64,000 bases of DNA from assembly GCA_013397865.1 (NCBI GenBank), contig VZTI01003931.1:744001-808000 (forward strand). The letters are read 5' to 3'. Shown here piece by piece: positions 1-12,770 of the stretch (its first letter is position 1; each line of letters starts with the position of its first letter). The stretch is from Struthidea cinerea. Its lineage: Eukaryota > Chordata > Aves > Passeriformes > Corcoracidae. The position numbers and the translations under genes are program-made. Under the pieces are notes generated by a model. The model did not search any database. It worked only from the letters and a program-made list of their open reading frames with translations, and was not told the DNA's origin.

Positions 1-1715
1 TAGTGTGAACTTAAAAATCACCAGCTAGTCCCCACCAGTTGTACACATCCATATCCTTACCCCATTCAAGTTCAAAGGACGCCGGGATGTGTGGTACATT
101 GCTGTAAGTGCTGGCTGTGATTGCTCACAACATGACAGACAATACCTGATCCAGTGTAGAGCCTGCCAGGATGAAGTTACCTTCACTACTTCTTTGAAAA
201 AATTAAACCTTGAAGAGTAAGCACAACACTTGTACTAGAAACCCTGTGACTGGATTTCTTGTCCTTTGGAGTCAGAGTCTAACAAAGACAGATTCATTAA
301 TAGCCTTTGATTAACACAGTTCTCAAAGAAAAACCCTGAAATCAGGTTCATGCTTGTTAGAGAAACCATATCAGAAACATGTTTAGACATAAACCAAAAT
401 AAGTCAACTCTAGCAACAGAGGACCAGAAGCATTGGATGACATGATTCAGAGTCCAAAAGTTTTCATTTGGTCTTTTATCTCTTAAATTGAGCAAAGCAA
501 TGACATGACACACTGATTTCACTAGATTAATCACGTGGTAGTATTTGTAGAGTAATTTTGTTTCCCCTTTTATCTTTCTCATGTCTTTAGTTTAACCTTT
601 TGGATTTGCAGTTTTTGTTGTGGTACTGTTGGGGGGCAGGGGCAGAAAATGCTTTAAGATTCAGGGGTTTTGCTGACCATTATTTACGTGTTTTGGTTGC
701 AGAACTAAACAAGCCTAATGCTCTCTAGTTGCCCCCCATGCAGCCCCATCAACACACAGAAACCTGTGACTTGAGCTTAGCTATGTTTTTGGTGTTTTCA
801 GCTAACAATACCACTGAAGAACTTAAAGTTTGCTTTCATTTTTCTCACTAAAGTTAATAACTTGCTCACTTTGCAGTAAAGCTGCCTGCCAACCCACTGG
901 AACGCTAACAGTCCTCCAGCACCTTCTCCATGACTTTCCCTGCGGGTCAACACAAGGCATGTTTTACACCAGTTTGTTAGCAAAATCTCCCAGAGCAGAC
1001 CAGGTTCCTGCAGGGCCAGGAAATATGGGATAAGCCCCACAGGTCAAACAATACCAAGGAGGAGCAACTTCTTTGTCTGGGTTTTTTAGTGTGACTATTC
1101 CTACATGAGCAGCATTGAGCCCAGTGCCCAGACTAAGATCACAGGTGCACAGGCTTAGCTGCACTATGAAGCTACACTCGGGACAACTAGGAGATTGTTC
1201 ATTAAAAAATGAAAGGCAAGTTGTTTATAAACGTTATATAGAATCTGGAGAAGGATTTTCAGTTAGAATTAGCAGTAAATGAATCCTGTGAGAGATGCAC
1301 TTAGAGATGAACTATCAGAAATGCATTCAAAGGGCTATTTCTTTACAGCCTGTGCTGAAACACAAATACAGGCTGCAGAAAGTGCTGTTGCCTAAAGGAT
1401 TAAGAGTAGTGAAAAAGTCACTGAAGCTAAAATGTTTTAGGCTGCCCCTTGTTTTGTAGTATCAATATAGAGATGAATGTGCTGTCTTACTGGCTACTGC
1501 TTTGATCATCAGCTTTATTAGAAAAATCTCTGTTTAATAAAGCATACAATTCTCTGTATTAAACATAAAACGGAGTTGTGCTATTTTATTAACTCTTATC
1601 TTAACTAACACCTAAAGTTACTGTCATTGGAAATGTATTACACATCTATGTATATAGAGTGCTGCCCAATTTTCACTGTTCTTCCTCCCCTCAGTTATTT
1701 GTTTTCTACTTTTCC
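1..1715. other. Unique AT-rich DNA, no gene seen
   Basis: Single-copy-looking sequence. Short open frames (up to 115 codons on the minus strand at 235-582) overlap on both strands and show no recognisable domain or splice-site framing. No CR1 or LTR signature is visible. Confidence 0.6.
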
Positions 1716-1732
1716 TTTTTTTTTTTTTTTTT
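1716..1732. repeat. Poly-T run (17 nt)
   Basis: Uninterrupted T17 inside a pyrimidine-rich stretch (about 1680-1735). It could be the antisense A-tail of an old retroposed copy, but nothing recognisable lies next to it and no flanking duplication was seen, so simple slippage is the plain reading. Confidence 0.9.
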
Positions 1733-4700
1733 ATGTAATCAGTTTGCTGTTCCAAGAAACAATCTTAAAATATTTCAGGTCGCCCTTATCAGGAATTTTC
1801 TCCATTTACAAGAAGCTTTTCTATTTAATGCCATTATTTCCACAGTGAGCTTATTTCATCTTACATTTTGCATAGGGATATCAACAACAGTAAAACCAGT
1901 CTGGTGGAAGATGAAAAACTACACCAAGATACAAAACTATAGCACCTTATTTTTTCCCCTTTTAATGGAGCAGCTAGCTACACACTACTGAAAGCATGCC
2001 ACATGTACCTGCAGTGATTCAGACATTTTTAATGCCTGTTTCAAAATGCCATGAAGTGAAAATGAAAGTAAATGCTTCTGATAGCAGGGGGACTGTAGCT
2101 TAGATAAAATAATTGTAAGAAAAACAAATAAATAAACAGCAAATGGGAATTATCAACACTAGACTACCTTAAAACCAAGAGAGCTCTATAGAACACAGTG
2201 GATGTGTGAGGCAGTGCATGGCACGCAGCTAAATTTCTGGGGGTTTTCCCCTGATATTGGTAACATCAGGTCAAATTTTCTCTCTCTCACTCTTACGTTT
2301 TTCCTGCCACCCTGTTTTTGTTAGTGATTAATGAATTTTAAAGCAGCTTCACAAAATCAACAACGTGTTTAAAATTTCTAACTTACATACAGAATACTTT
2401 AGGATTCATAGAGGGGAAAAATCAAGTATTTCAAGGTCTTTTCCTTCACTTGTCTAGCATCCTGAGTTCAGAATATCTCTTGTCTGGGATTTGACAAATT
2501 ATCTAATTATAACAGCTATTTAAACTATCAAAATAAAAGTAATACCATCAATGTCTCAGTCAAAATTGTGGCATTTAACACCACTGCTCTGTAGCAAAGA
2601 ATGCTTCTGAGGAAGAAAGAAATATGCAACAAAAAAATTACATGGTATAGCAAAGTACTTACATAATTTCAAACATCTCGTTGAGGTTCTTTGTACATTC
2701 AGTGGAAAAATAGATGTTCCTCCAGTGATGGTGATTTAGATGTTAGGGTAAATTACTACTTCCATCATTCACAGGGAGTTTCTACTGCATCTGTGTTTTT
2801 TCATCTGAAGTTAGGTGAGCTGAAGTAGACTTCTAGGGAGTAAAGCAATGCACAGACTGAAGAGAGTTAGACTTATTCCTGTTTTTTTTTTGCTAAGTTC
2901 CCAGGTAATTTGAGTTTGAATTCAGCCTGTGCTTCAGTTCCACCTGTTCACTAATGGAGGGTGTTGCTTTCCCTTTCTACACCTTGACAGGTGTTGTAAG
3001 GCTGAGCTGCAGCTCTTATAATGATAAGGCTTAATTGGTACCTAGAAAAACTACTCCAGGAGGTGCAGGAAAAGAAAAAATGATCCCTACCTTGCAAAAA
3101 CTAGATATATTTGCTGATGTGTTTGTAATTGCACTTCCTCCTCTATTTCCTCATCCGTTTCTGTGGAAGTTCTCCACTTTCATGAGAGACTTTTAACTGA
3201 GGGCTTGGGAAAAATGACAGCATCAGGTTGTTACTGGATGATCAAAAGCCAGTCTATAACAAGAATTCTACAAAAGCACATACAAGTTCAACAAAGCTAT
3301 TTAAGGATGTTAGAATGTACTATTTGTAAAATAACTGTGCTGTGTGTAACAACTAATAGAAGAAGAAGAAGCCCAGCCCAGAAGAGATTTCAGCCCAAAT
3401 GAAGTGTTCCACTGTTTCAAATAAAGAGAGAATTGAAGTACAAAGATGTGACTTGCTCAAAGACAAGAAACATCTGGGAGATCAAGAAAGTGAACCCAGA
3501 TCTACTGAGCTGGTCCTTGTTGAGTGTTATAACCACAAAGCTCTCCTTCCTCCCCATCTTGTTGCTCACTCTAGTTTCTCTTTTGTTTCTTTGTAAATTT
3601 AGTCCTTTCCTCTCTTTTACAAGAAGTCATTACTTAAAAAATGTGAGACGTAAAGATCTTTCTCCTCCCCTGATTTACTCCTTCCCTTAACAAACCATAT
3701 CTCTACAATTAACTACTTCTTAATTACATTTTATACCATAAAAGATGTACCTTAAATCCCTTTTCTATGCTTGATACTGGTCTGTACTTCCTGCTTTGTT
3801 TCTAGGGTATAAACAAATGTGGTAGTCTGAATCTTCCTGGACCAGCTTTTCTTCTCAGATTAGTCTAAGAAAATCATATGTTAGTGCATGGGGAAATGAC
3901 AATTCCCCATGAGAGAAGCAATTCCTTAAAAATCACCTACACAGCGGAAACTCTTCTTGTTGCAGGACTAGCAATTGGTGATCTTTAATTCAATGAAGAT
4001 TGTGCACGCAACTGACATATAAAGAAATTCTTTCCTCAGTGTTTGGGGACCTGACTCTTAGTCATACTGATGAATACCGAGTCACCCAAGGACCACTTCT
4101 AGTCAAACAAGGTATTACTCACACAGATGGTCCCCAACACAAGTGAGGACTAGAAATTTGTACCTAATGTGTTCATGACTGGGAACTAGCCTAAGCATGG
4201 TTTTACCATACTTTGGGTCCATCCTAAAAAAGCCTCATGATTAAACTCTTATTTCAAAGGGCTCATTCCTTTTTAACTCTCTTTCAAGATCTGTGGGAGT
4301 TAAGTGAAAACATATACAGTCTTAAGAAAAATCCTCCTGGGTTATTCCTCAACAACTGCTGTCATAGGTGAACTCTATGTGACAGCAGCTGACTAAAAAA
4401 ACCAAGTTTCTTGGTTTGTCTGGGCTTTTTCTGAATTTGCTTTGTGCTTGCAGTAAGTGTTCCCACTGAAATGTTTTACTTCTCAAGTCCAGTAGGTAAA
4501 AATATATCTTACAGTGCAGAGAAAACTGGACGGTAGATAAGGGTGAGCTTGAAGGAACGTTTTCAAGGAGGACAATAAAAGAGTTCAGCAGAGATCATTT
4601 CAGCACTGCAGCTACCACATTACTCAATTCAAAGGAGAGTCATGTCAGTGGCACACGCTACAAGCTTTCACAGCCATGTGAAATCAATCATGTGCTTCAT

Positions 4701-5039
4701 TGCTTAAACTCCAGCCCAGAGTCTGTCATTGTGAGCTGGAAAAATGGAAAAGATCGCTATAAGACCATGACAACAGCTAGCTTATTTCTTTTGGGGTTGG
4801 TTGACGTGGTCCCTGTGGGAAGAGAAAGATGAGATAACCTAGTCACAAAGAAGTCTTTCACTGTAAGAAAACAGCTACATACAAGATCATTTGTATCTGA
4901 AGATTTGGTTGTGTACAGTGTCAGAGGGATTACTGGTCCCTGTGTAGAACCTAATAAATCTGCTTCGTTCCTCCCCCTTCCACTTCTCTCTCCTAAAAAT
5001 ATTCTTGGTAACTGACACTATTTTGTTTGTCTGTTAGCA
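1733..5039. other. Unique AT-rich DNA, no gene seen
   Basis: No open frame with protein-like composition, no transposon signature and no structured RNA was recognised. The pyrimidine-rich stretch 3540-3690 gives overlapping frames of 65-85 codons that look like chance. Confidence 0.55.
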
Positions 5040-5290
5040 GAGGTCAACAGACAAGCTGACAATTAGATTGAATAGAATTACTTTCTGTTTACGCTAGATA
5101 AACTGGCCAGTGCTAACAACAGGTGGCCGCAGTACCTGTAGATGAGGAAAACCTTATGCTGGAGCACAACCCCAAGAAGCTGTGCTAAACCATTGTTTTA
5201 AACTTCAGCCTAGGCAGCAGCTGGCACTGTCAAACTGGGATTAGGCAAACGTGAATGAACTCAGTCGCAGCAGGAAGTGACTGTTCACCT
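5040..5290. promoter_or_regulatory. Candidate conserved non-coding element (weak)
   Basis: A compact, high-complexity block with no simple repeats and several retained CpGs. It carries a CAGGTG E-box-like motif (about 5120), a GGATTA bicoid-type homeodomain motif (about 5240) and an ACAATTAGATTG stretch (about 5060). This mix of motifs is typical of avian conserved non-coding elements, but conservation cannot be tested here. The call is an inference from texture only. Confidence 0.2.
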
Positions 5291-7058
5291 GTGCTTGTCA
5301 CTGTGACACAAAGTGTAAGAATGGTCTTGCCAGCTCAAACCTAAGTCCACCAAGCCCACTGACCCTCTCCAACAGTGGCAGCGACGCATCTCAAAACATC
5401 CATCTTTCCTCCACCAATGAGAAGCACAGGGACTCTCTGAGCCAGAGGAGCTATGTTTGAATTTCAGTAAAGTGCCATTTGCAGGTAGAGGTAATGCGCT
5501 ATGCGTATTTAAATGCAAACTAAACAATTTGGGGATGCAAGGGGCCAAAAGGGCAAGGTATTGTGGTAAAAATCTGGAATTATCACAAGTAGTTTCTCTC
5601 AGACAGCATCCAGATGCTACCTTAGATGTGCTGTTTTTTAGAAATGCAGATGGTCAGGGTATCCAGAAAGAAAGTGCTTATAGGACAGGCAAATTGAGTG
5701 TGGTGAAGATCTTATCTGTCCATCTGCTTATTTAAAGACAGCTAATGAATTTCAGCCTCCTAAACTGCCTTAGCTAGGTATTTGTAGCACACTGGCATTG
5801 ATGGCATTTGACTGCAATTTAAGGAATTCATAAACTACAGTGCAGGTGTTTCAGGTCTGGCATTTTCCTTGCTCAGACACATCCCCTCCCCTGGCCACTT
5901 TAGATCCCAGTAGTGGCCGGCACAGTTCAGCACTCAGGAAGAGCTGCCTCCGGTTGGTTCCCAGCAAATCCACAAAGCTGGGACTGACTAAGGGCTCAGC
6001 TCCTGAATCTTTCCTTTGTCACCCCTCCTTTTTCTGAGTGATGGTTGTATTGTGATATGTTTGTATTATTTTTGATGGTTGTATTACGAAGCACTTGCCA
6101 TTGGTTCATGCTCAGAGCAGCATGATTCTTTTCTCCCTAACACTTTGGTGACACTTGCATAGCTTGTCATGCCGATAAAGCCTCATTTTAACTGAGCTCG
6201 AATCGGACTAACAAGATGTGGAGGAGGAAGTTAGCAGCGCTTATTACAATGAGTCTTTGGAAGGAAAGAGAGAAGCAGAAATTCACTCTTCAAAATTATA
6301 CATCACACCAAATTGCATGATAGCGTTAACTACTACCTCTTGCAGGGATACAGCTGTGATCTTAATGATAAGTGCTATGTGGGTACAAATTCAACATGGG
6401 CTAAAACAAAATTATGTCTGTGGTACAAGAATGAAAAAAGAAAAGTAGAAAAGAAAGACTACAAGCATTGACAAAGCCGGCTGTGGACCACCAGCCTTAA
6501 GGAGCACTTGACTTGTGATTCCAGTCTTTAGATAGCTTAAACTTGAAACCTACTCCTCCATGAAGACATGCCAGGGCTTGCAGCTGTACCAATTAAATAC
6601 GTCAGGCGAAGGTTTCTGATATGATAATCAACAACAAAACGGCAGCTTTAGCATTTAAACCATCTTAATGAGGTGTTAGAACAGAAGCCCTTTGAGGTGA
6701 ATGGGGAAAGTTTATACACGCTACTATTGTTCCAGCCCGTCTGGCTCTCCTCTCGAAACAACAGCACGGTGATTACCTTAACAGCCAGGTGGAAAAGAAG
6801 TTGAATTCCTGGGCTGTTTTTTTTCTCCACACCCTTGAAGTTTTCAGATGCTAGGAAATTTAAGGACAATGAGAAAAATTAACTGAGATTGAAGGTACCT
6901 GGAGAGGGAACAAAACTCCTTGAATCACCAATGTATGCAGATTTGGGTGTGCCTGTAAATTATTTGAAGGTTCAGTCTATTTAGACACTGGGGGAGTAAA
7001 TGGATATTGTGTTTTTAATGGCTCATTACCTTGTTTTCTTCTTCTTTTTCCCCTACAG
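5291..7058. other. Unique DNA, no gene seen
   Basis: Mixed-composition sequence with scattered frames of 65-92 codons on both strands and no recognisable product. The last 30 bases (about 7029-7058) are a strong polypyrimidine tract ending in CAG, which leads into the candidate exon at 7059. Confidence 0.5.
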
Positions 7059-7192
7059 AACAAAACGCTTTTTTCCCAACAAGATGGCCTATCGGGCGCT
7101 CATCAGTGCGATTAATCAGCCTGTATTTGCACAGGACTTTGAAGACAGAGGAGGCTGGTAGAAGTCCTGCGGGTTTTTACTACCCAAATAAA
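7059..7192 (+). other. Candidate 3'-terminal exon (unrecognised)
   Basis: Seen directly: a long, nearly pure pyrimidine tract ends in CTACAG at 7058, a textbook splice acceptor. If the exon enters with one leftover base, a frame of 33 codons runs from 7060 to a TAG stop at 7159-7161. An AATAAA polyadenylation hexamer follows at 7187-7192. The segment keeps several CpGs (AACGC, ATCGGGCGC, GTGCG), unlike its flanks. The 33 residues match no family I recognise. A second phase stays open longer, to about 7217. No upstream partner exon was identified, so it may be a lncRNA exon or chance. Confidence 0.2.
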
Positions 7193-7689
7193 ACTACTCA
7201 AATTCCACTTCCTTACTAAGCTAGTCTTGCAAACAGCTGCCAGCAAGCAAACAACTGAAGACATAAATACATCATTCTCCTCAAAGAAATATTATTTTCA
7301 AAGCCACGTTAGGACCATTTAAATGCAAGTAACTCTCAAGGGAGGCTGAGCAGGCACCGATGGTACAGTCCCACACGAGGCACTGCTGTATACAAGCATC
7401 AGCCAAGACGCCATGCATAACTTATTTTTCCACCAGCAGCACTGGAAGCAGGCTTATTTTTCATGCAGTTCGCAGTGCTAAACACGGGAAAAGGTTCAGT
7501 GGAATAAATGCTGCCTCTTATTTTTCTGTGAGCCCACTTCATCCTAGTCTGAAAGGCAAATGCCCAACCCCGTGTAAGATAAAGCTGCTGCCACTGGTCT
7601 CTAGGTGATCTGCACCACTTTTGATTGTAGCCAAATGCCAATATCTCCATCTAAAGATTTTTAACTCTCTGGCAAATTCGAGGCCCCAC
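7193..7689. other. Unique DNA, no gene seen
   Basis: Overlapping frames of about 82 codons lie on both strands at 7360-7650. Neither has splice framing or a recognisable motif, so both are read as chance. Confidence 0.5.
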
Positions 7690-7930
7690 CTGAAGTCCAC
7701 AAAAGATTCTGATTAACTTTATTTGCAGCCTATAGAGAACTAACATTTGGCCTGTTTTTAGTTGTGCAATCAATTTTATTGTGCTATTAAGCTATTTGTT
7801 GTAGAATTTGCCATCAATCAAAACACAAAGTACAATTCTGTATGGCTAGCCGTTGCAGAGAAATGAATGCTTTGATGTTAGACAACAATTTTGTTCAGCA
7901 TTAATAAAAAATATTTACTTGCGTACTTTG
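7690..7930. promoter_or_regulatory. Candidate conserved non-coding element, homeodomain-site rich
   Basis: AT-rich but complex sequence with repeated ATCAAT-type cores: TGCAATCAATTTTATTG near 7765 and CCATCAATCAAAACAC near 7811. These are PBX/HOX-like and SOX-like (ACAAAG, ACAAT) motifs. It contains no simple repeat and no open frame of note. The enhancer reading is an inference; only cross-species alignment or chromatin data would decide. Confidence 0.25.
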
Positions 7931-8083
7931 CCCAGCCAGTGTGTAGATGTCAGACCATGGAAAATGTTAAGGATGTCTCCCAGAATAATTGTTCCCATTA
8001 GATATTCTGGTTTTTCTGTGGGTTTGTTTATTGTGTGCTTTTTAAAAAATTAATTGACTGACCTAAAGCAAGCAGTTGAGTAC

Positions 8084-8140
8084 TAAAAAAAATCAAAAAA
8101 CCCAGCAAAAAAAAAACCAAACCCAAAACAAAAAAATTAA
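8084..8140. repeat. A-rich low-complexity tract
   Basis: Almost entirely A with scattered C (runs of A7, A6, A10 and A7 broken by C-containing spacers). It probably arose by slippage. No retroposon body was recognised on either side. Confidence 0.85.
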
Positions 8141-10929
8141 ATGCTATCCCTAGAAAGGAAGAAGGGGATTTTTTTAGGCCACCGAAGGCCTCAGTGCAAG
8201 CAAGAAACCAGGCAATTAACAGGCTTACCTCTGTCCTTCAGGAATTGCTCTTGGAGAAAGTTTGGTTGAACTCTTTGGTCCTTGTGGTTAATACGGCAAA
8301 ACCAGATCTCTGTCCCCATACATGGTGCAACTGAAGTCATCAAGACTGTACGTAACTCTTTGTCAGATGCAGATAACTCTGTGAACTATTTTCATAGTGA
8401 ACTCTCTTATCCGACCCTAATTTTAGATTGTTCTCTTTAGTGACCCATTCTGCAAAACCCGAACAAAAACAATAGTACTGGAGCTAAATCCTTCAGAAGA
8501 GCCTCAGGAGAGTTGAAGTACTGGCTCATTCCTGAAAGCAGCAAAATTAATTTTCAGGCTCTGGTGAAAAAAACGATTGCTAATAACTGGAACTGCACAA
8601 TTATTTGTATGGATTTGGTACTAATGTAATTGTGCTATGCCTGACTTTCTGGACAGAAAGTGGGAGAGATTAGGCTCATTATCTTTTTGTAAGCAGATAT
8701 ATTTAATATAAGTGTGAAAAAATGGAAGAAATAACTGATGTAACATAGACAGTGACTAGTTCTACAATTGCTAATGACAATTACATATTTTCAGTTGAGG
8801 GGAGAAGGTATTTCAAAAGCATTTTCCTCCCTAAATTCATACTTGATAGGAACGTTATTTTGCCAGGCTGCAGCCACAGCCCTGTCAAGAAACAGAGTGC
8901 CAGTCAGAGAGCAAAAATTTCAAATCTACCTTTCCAAAGCAAAACTTCCAGTGAGAGCTAGTGAAGGCATCTGGGTGAGTAATCACTTGAGGAGCTTGTG
9001 ATTTGCTGGAAGGAGTGGGAAAATGGGGTGCTGTTGTCTGCTCTTGGTAATACCTCCTGGGCCAGAAGTGCCATGGCTCCCAAGGAAGTTGTGGACCACA
9101 GTTTCCTCTGCTGCCAGGCAGGACCTTAGGGCTTCAGTCCCAGTTGTTGCTAACAGCAGTTGTTCCAGAAAAACGATTTTCTGGAGAAAGTGTGAACAGC
9201 TAAGGATGTGCTGCACCCCAATTGTGAGGTTTGACAGTCCATTGGGAGGACAATATCCACCTTCTTGCACCTAGACTTCCTATCTCCTTTCTCCTTGTGG
9301 TTTGTTTCCCACACCTCTAATGCAAAGAAAAACCCACCACAAAGCCTGGATAGCCATCTCTCTAACCCAGGTAATCCAAGAAGACTCCAAAAACTGAGAC
9401 CTGAGAAAATCAAAAGAAAGGAAAGCTGTTTCCTTCAACTTTATTGATGATGGGGGTTTTTTTCTAAATTTGAAGAGCATGGAAGAAAGATGTTTTTATT
9501 GTTTGTTTCAATGAGACAAAATACCCCCTCATTTTCTTCCCTATTACTGGGAGAAAATGAGTAGTTAGCTCATTACACTGACACCAGAGACAGTATTTTT
9601 TATGTACTGATTTAGAGCTTCCATCTTTTCTTATTAACAGACATTTGCTTCTAAAAATGTTCAGCTGAGTCTGTAGCTACAGCCCTTTACATCACACATC
9701 TAGCTGGGGGAGTGTGAGACACAAGGTGTTCACAGCTATCAGGCCTAAGACCTGAAGCAAAACTGTACCTGTTCCTATTCCCACTCACCTGTACATCCAC
9801 TGGTTGAGGATGTTCTGTCAAGAGGAATTTGCCTATCTAAGGAAGACATGTATTTTAACGCCTTTATGGAAGCCAGTGTTGATGCTGTCAGAAGAAGCAG
9901 GAGCAGTGAGTAATTTTCACTCTGACAAAAAGCCCAAACTTGAGTTGTCAACCACCGAGTCACCACCAAAGGGAGCTGCTGGGGGTTGCTGGTGAGGCAA
10001 AGAGGGAGAACGTGGGAGTTTGTTCAGTTTTGACAAAGGTGGGCTAGAATTACCCCGGAAATCGTGACTCAGATGTTTTCATGGCCCCAGCTTGTATTAC
10101 TCCCAGGAAACTCTCTGATGCCAAAGTCACAGTTTAGTTACATCAGTGACTCACAAGTGTGAAGATTCATATTTTAGCACTTGAGGGAGCATTAAACCAT
10201 TTAAAAATGAGTGCTGATGAAAATTAAGGACTTGGGTTCTTCTAACCATGGGTGTGCATTAGGATCCTAAATTGAGATGAATGGTTTAATTGTTCTCTGT
10301 CACTTATTTTGGTTAACAGTTCAGGGATAAAATGAGGTTATTGCTATAAGAAAGAAAACTGTTTAAACCTGTCAGGAGAACATACATTATTTTTCACTTT
10401 GCCTTTTGTGCAAATTATAAAAAGTGTATAAAATATAAAAAGAAAAATCTTATCTGTGAACACTTCTGTACACTGGACTGCCTTTCTAGAGAGTTCCTTA
10501 AATGATGCAAAAAATAACATTTTCTATCTCTTTTAGGAGAATCTTTTAAGTTGTCAGCAGCTTTCTTTTACATTTTTACAGCATCCAACAGAATTGAGGT
10601 CTGCCCTGATAGCCTTTCAGAATGAAAATGTAAAAATTATTTGTATTATCAGTTTTGCCAAACCTTGCAATTTTTATCTCTAGTATTAATTGATGAGTTT
10701 AGAAGTTATCTATTAGTACTGATTTTTCAAGTCTTGTGATTAAATGGAAATTTTGGTCCTCTTTTGATCTTCTCAATGAAATAACTTCTCTACCTTTTGC
10801 AAGGATAGCTAGAAAAGGTGAATGTGAAAGCCTAAAAAAAACAAGGGAAATACTCCTCTGAAGTTTGTAAATATGCGTGGAACATGTCTGCTTATGCAAA
10901 ATGTTGTGATTTTTAACTTACTATCCTCC
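8141..10929. other. Unique DNA, no gene seen
   Basis: The interval 9000-9480 is relatively stop-poor on both strands (frames of 60-95 codons in several phases), which points to composition rather than coding. No repeat family or RNA gene was recognised. Confidence 0.5.
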
Positions 10930-11560
10930 TTTCTTGTGCATTTTTGAGGCAGAGGCTGAATGCATTGAACAGCCATGAAAAATATCATAACTATTTCTTC
11001 AGTGGCTCTTTAGTGTGAATTAAGTTAGAGGAATCATCATTAATGCAGAACTATCCGTTTACCTGGTGTCTTGAAATAGATAAAGCATGATCCATTAGAC
11101 TCATCCTCTTGCCCCAAGGCATTAAGATCTAACGCATTTTATTAACTGAGAGAGTGTAGCACAAAGTGGCATATGGCCTTTTAGCTGGGGTGATTTATGG
11201 TGACACACTCCAAAGGAGCTAAGAGAGCTTCACATTTCTCTGTGACTCTTGTAGCTTTTTTGAATCAGGCGTAGGAAGCTGAATGGAATAAACCAGCCTC
11301 TAATTTACAGTGACAGAAGTGAGATGAATACCCAATAAAGATGGTGGCATTGAATGAGAGAAGCAGACCCAGTTGTTCCATTGGTGAACGCTGCTGGAGT
11401 GAACGATGAAAAAAGAACCAAAAATGCCTTTAAACTGGGGGCCACTTACATTACCCCTTCCTAATGCTGCATGTCCCATTAGAGATTAAAATCTTTGTAG
11501 AGGCAAAATGCTGGTAGCTCATTCAGAGACACTCGGCACTGTGTTTTGCTTTAGTTTTGG
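10930..11560. promoter_or_regulatory. Candidate conserved non-coding block
   Basis: About 600 bases of high-complexity sequence without simple repeats or transposon signatures. It contains dispersed ATTAA/TTAAT cores, a GATAAAG motif (about 11080) and an AAGATGGTGGCATT stretch (about 11338) resembling a YY1 site. This is a texture-based inference with no direct evidence of conservation. Confidence 0.2.
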
Positions 11561-11749
11561 CAAGGCAAGATGCACTAAGATCAATGAGGAAGCAAGTACA
11601 ATGTGCAAGATCCTGTTTTACTGCCTTTACTTACTGCACTCAGCTTGCTTTCTAGTTTTCACTGTGCTATGCAGTGCATGACAAGTAACGAGACAAACCA
11701 GCAGCATTAAAATAAGTTGCAGTCACACTGTCAAGGATGTATAATGTCT

Positions 11750-12770
11750 TTTCCTTCTGGAGGTGCCTGCCTGATGCACAGGGAGGTCTGGATGGCCCTT
11801 TCTTGGGACACAGGCCAGAGGGGGCATGCCTGCTGCCAGGTACTTGGGTATCAAGGCAGTGAAGTCACCAAGTGAGCATCCAAGTGTTGGGAGGGTGAGC
11901 AAACAAAGGTCCCTTCATCAAAGGGGCTGTGTGGGGGAGCAAGGGCTGAGGCTGTATCACGTGTGTTCTGCTCAGTGGCACTGGTGGAGCAACCTGATCC
12001 TGATGTCTCCCTGCCCCCCTGCACTGGCTGGGGTGTGTGGGATAAGTGACTGGGACTTGGACAAGCCCCTTCCCCAAGAATTGTCCCTTCCTCTGGTGTT
12101 GCATTGCACCAGAGAGATACCCCACTGCCTCCTATTCAAAATTCCCTGGAGCACAGGAACATGATGAGCCACATGCCGCAGTGGATGGGGAAGAGATTCT
12201 TGTCCTGGTCCCTTACTTTCCACTGGTCACTACAAGAGACACAAGCCCTGGCCATAGGCTGGTCCAGTCCTACATTGCATGAGTCTCTGCCTCAAATCCC
12301 ACACAAGTCCTCTGTTTTTTACAGTGTGAGTCTCTGTGTTGTAAGTTCAGTGCAGGCGATGCCCAAAGCTGGGCTGAAACCTCACAAGGCAGTGATGACT
12401 GTGCAGTGCCCATAGCAGGAATGCCACTGCTTCCATTGGAGGTGATGCTGTGAGCCCAACAGAAGCAGGAGCTGTACTGGGAAGGGCCTGGCAGCCCATG
12501 GGTCCTTGAATTCACAGAAAGAGCATAAAAAAGCAATGGATCCAAGGTCCATTTTCTCAGATTGGATAGAATGGGGTTGCAGCTGGGGATGGCCAAGCAA
12601 GGGACTCCTATGCAGTGGTTTCCAGGGCCGGGGTTGCAAGCCCTAGAGCCAAGGAGATTATGGTGGGATTTGCAGTGACAGACTTTCCCCAATACTGTGC
12701 AGTCTCACAAGACCCTGCCTCCATCACAAAGCTGGTGGAAGGTGATCCCACCCATATCCAATCCCACTTC
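11750..12770. other. GC-rich, CpG-depleted block of unknown origin
   Basis: This kilobase is clearly richer in G+C than its AT-rich surroundings, yet it has only a handful of CpGs and many TpG/CpA steps. That pattern is expected of once CpG-rich DNA that was methylated and decayed. Low stop density follows from the composition: frames of 78-140 codons appear in several phases on both strands (for example 12270-12692 minus and 11826-12164 plus), so none is called a gene. It may be an old repeat or retroelement piece that I do not recognise. Confidence 0.4.

Noticed and set aside
12270..12692. 140-codon minus-strand open frame
   Set aside because: It lies in the GC-rich, stop-poor block, where frames of similar length occur on both strands and in several phases. 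No recognisable product.
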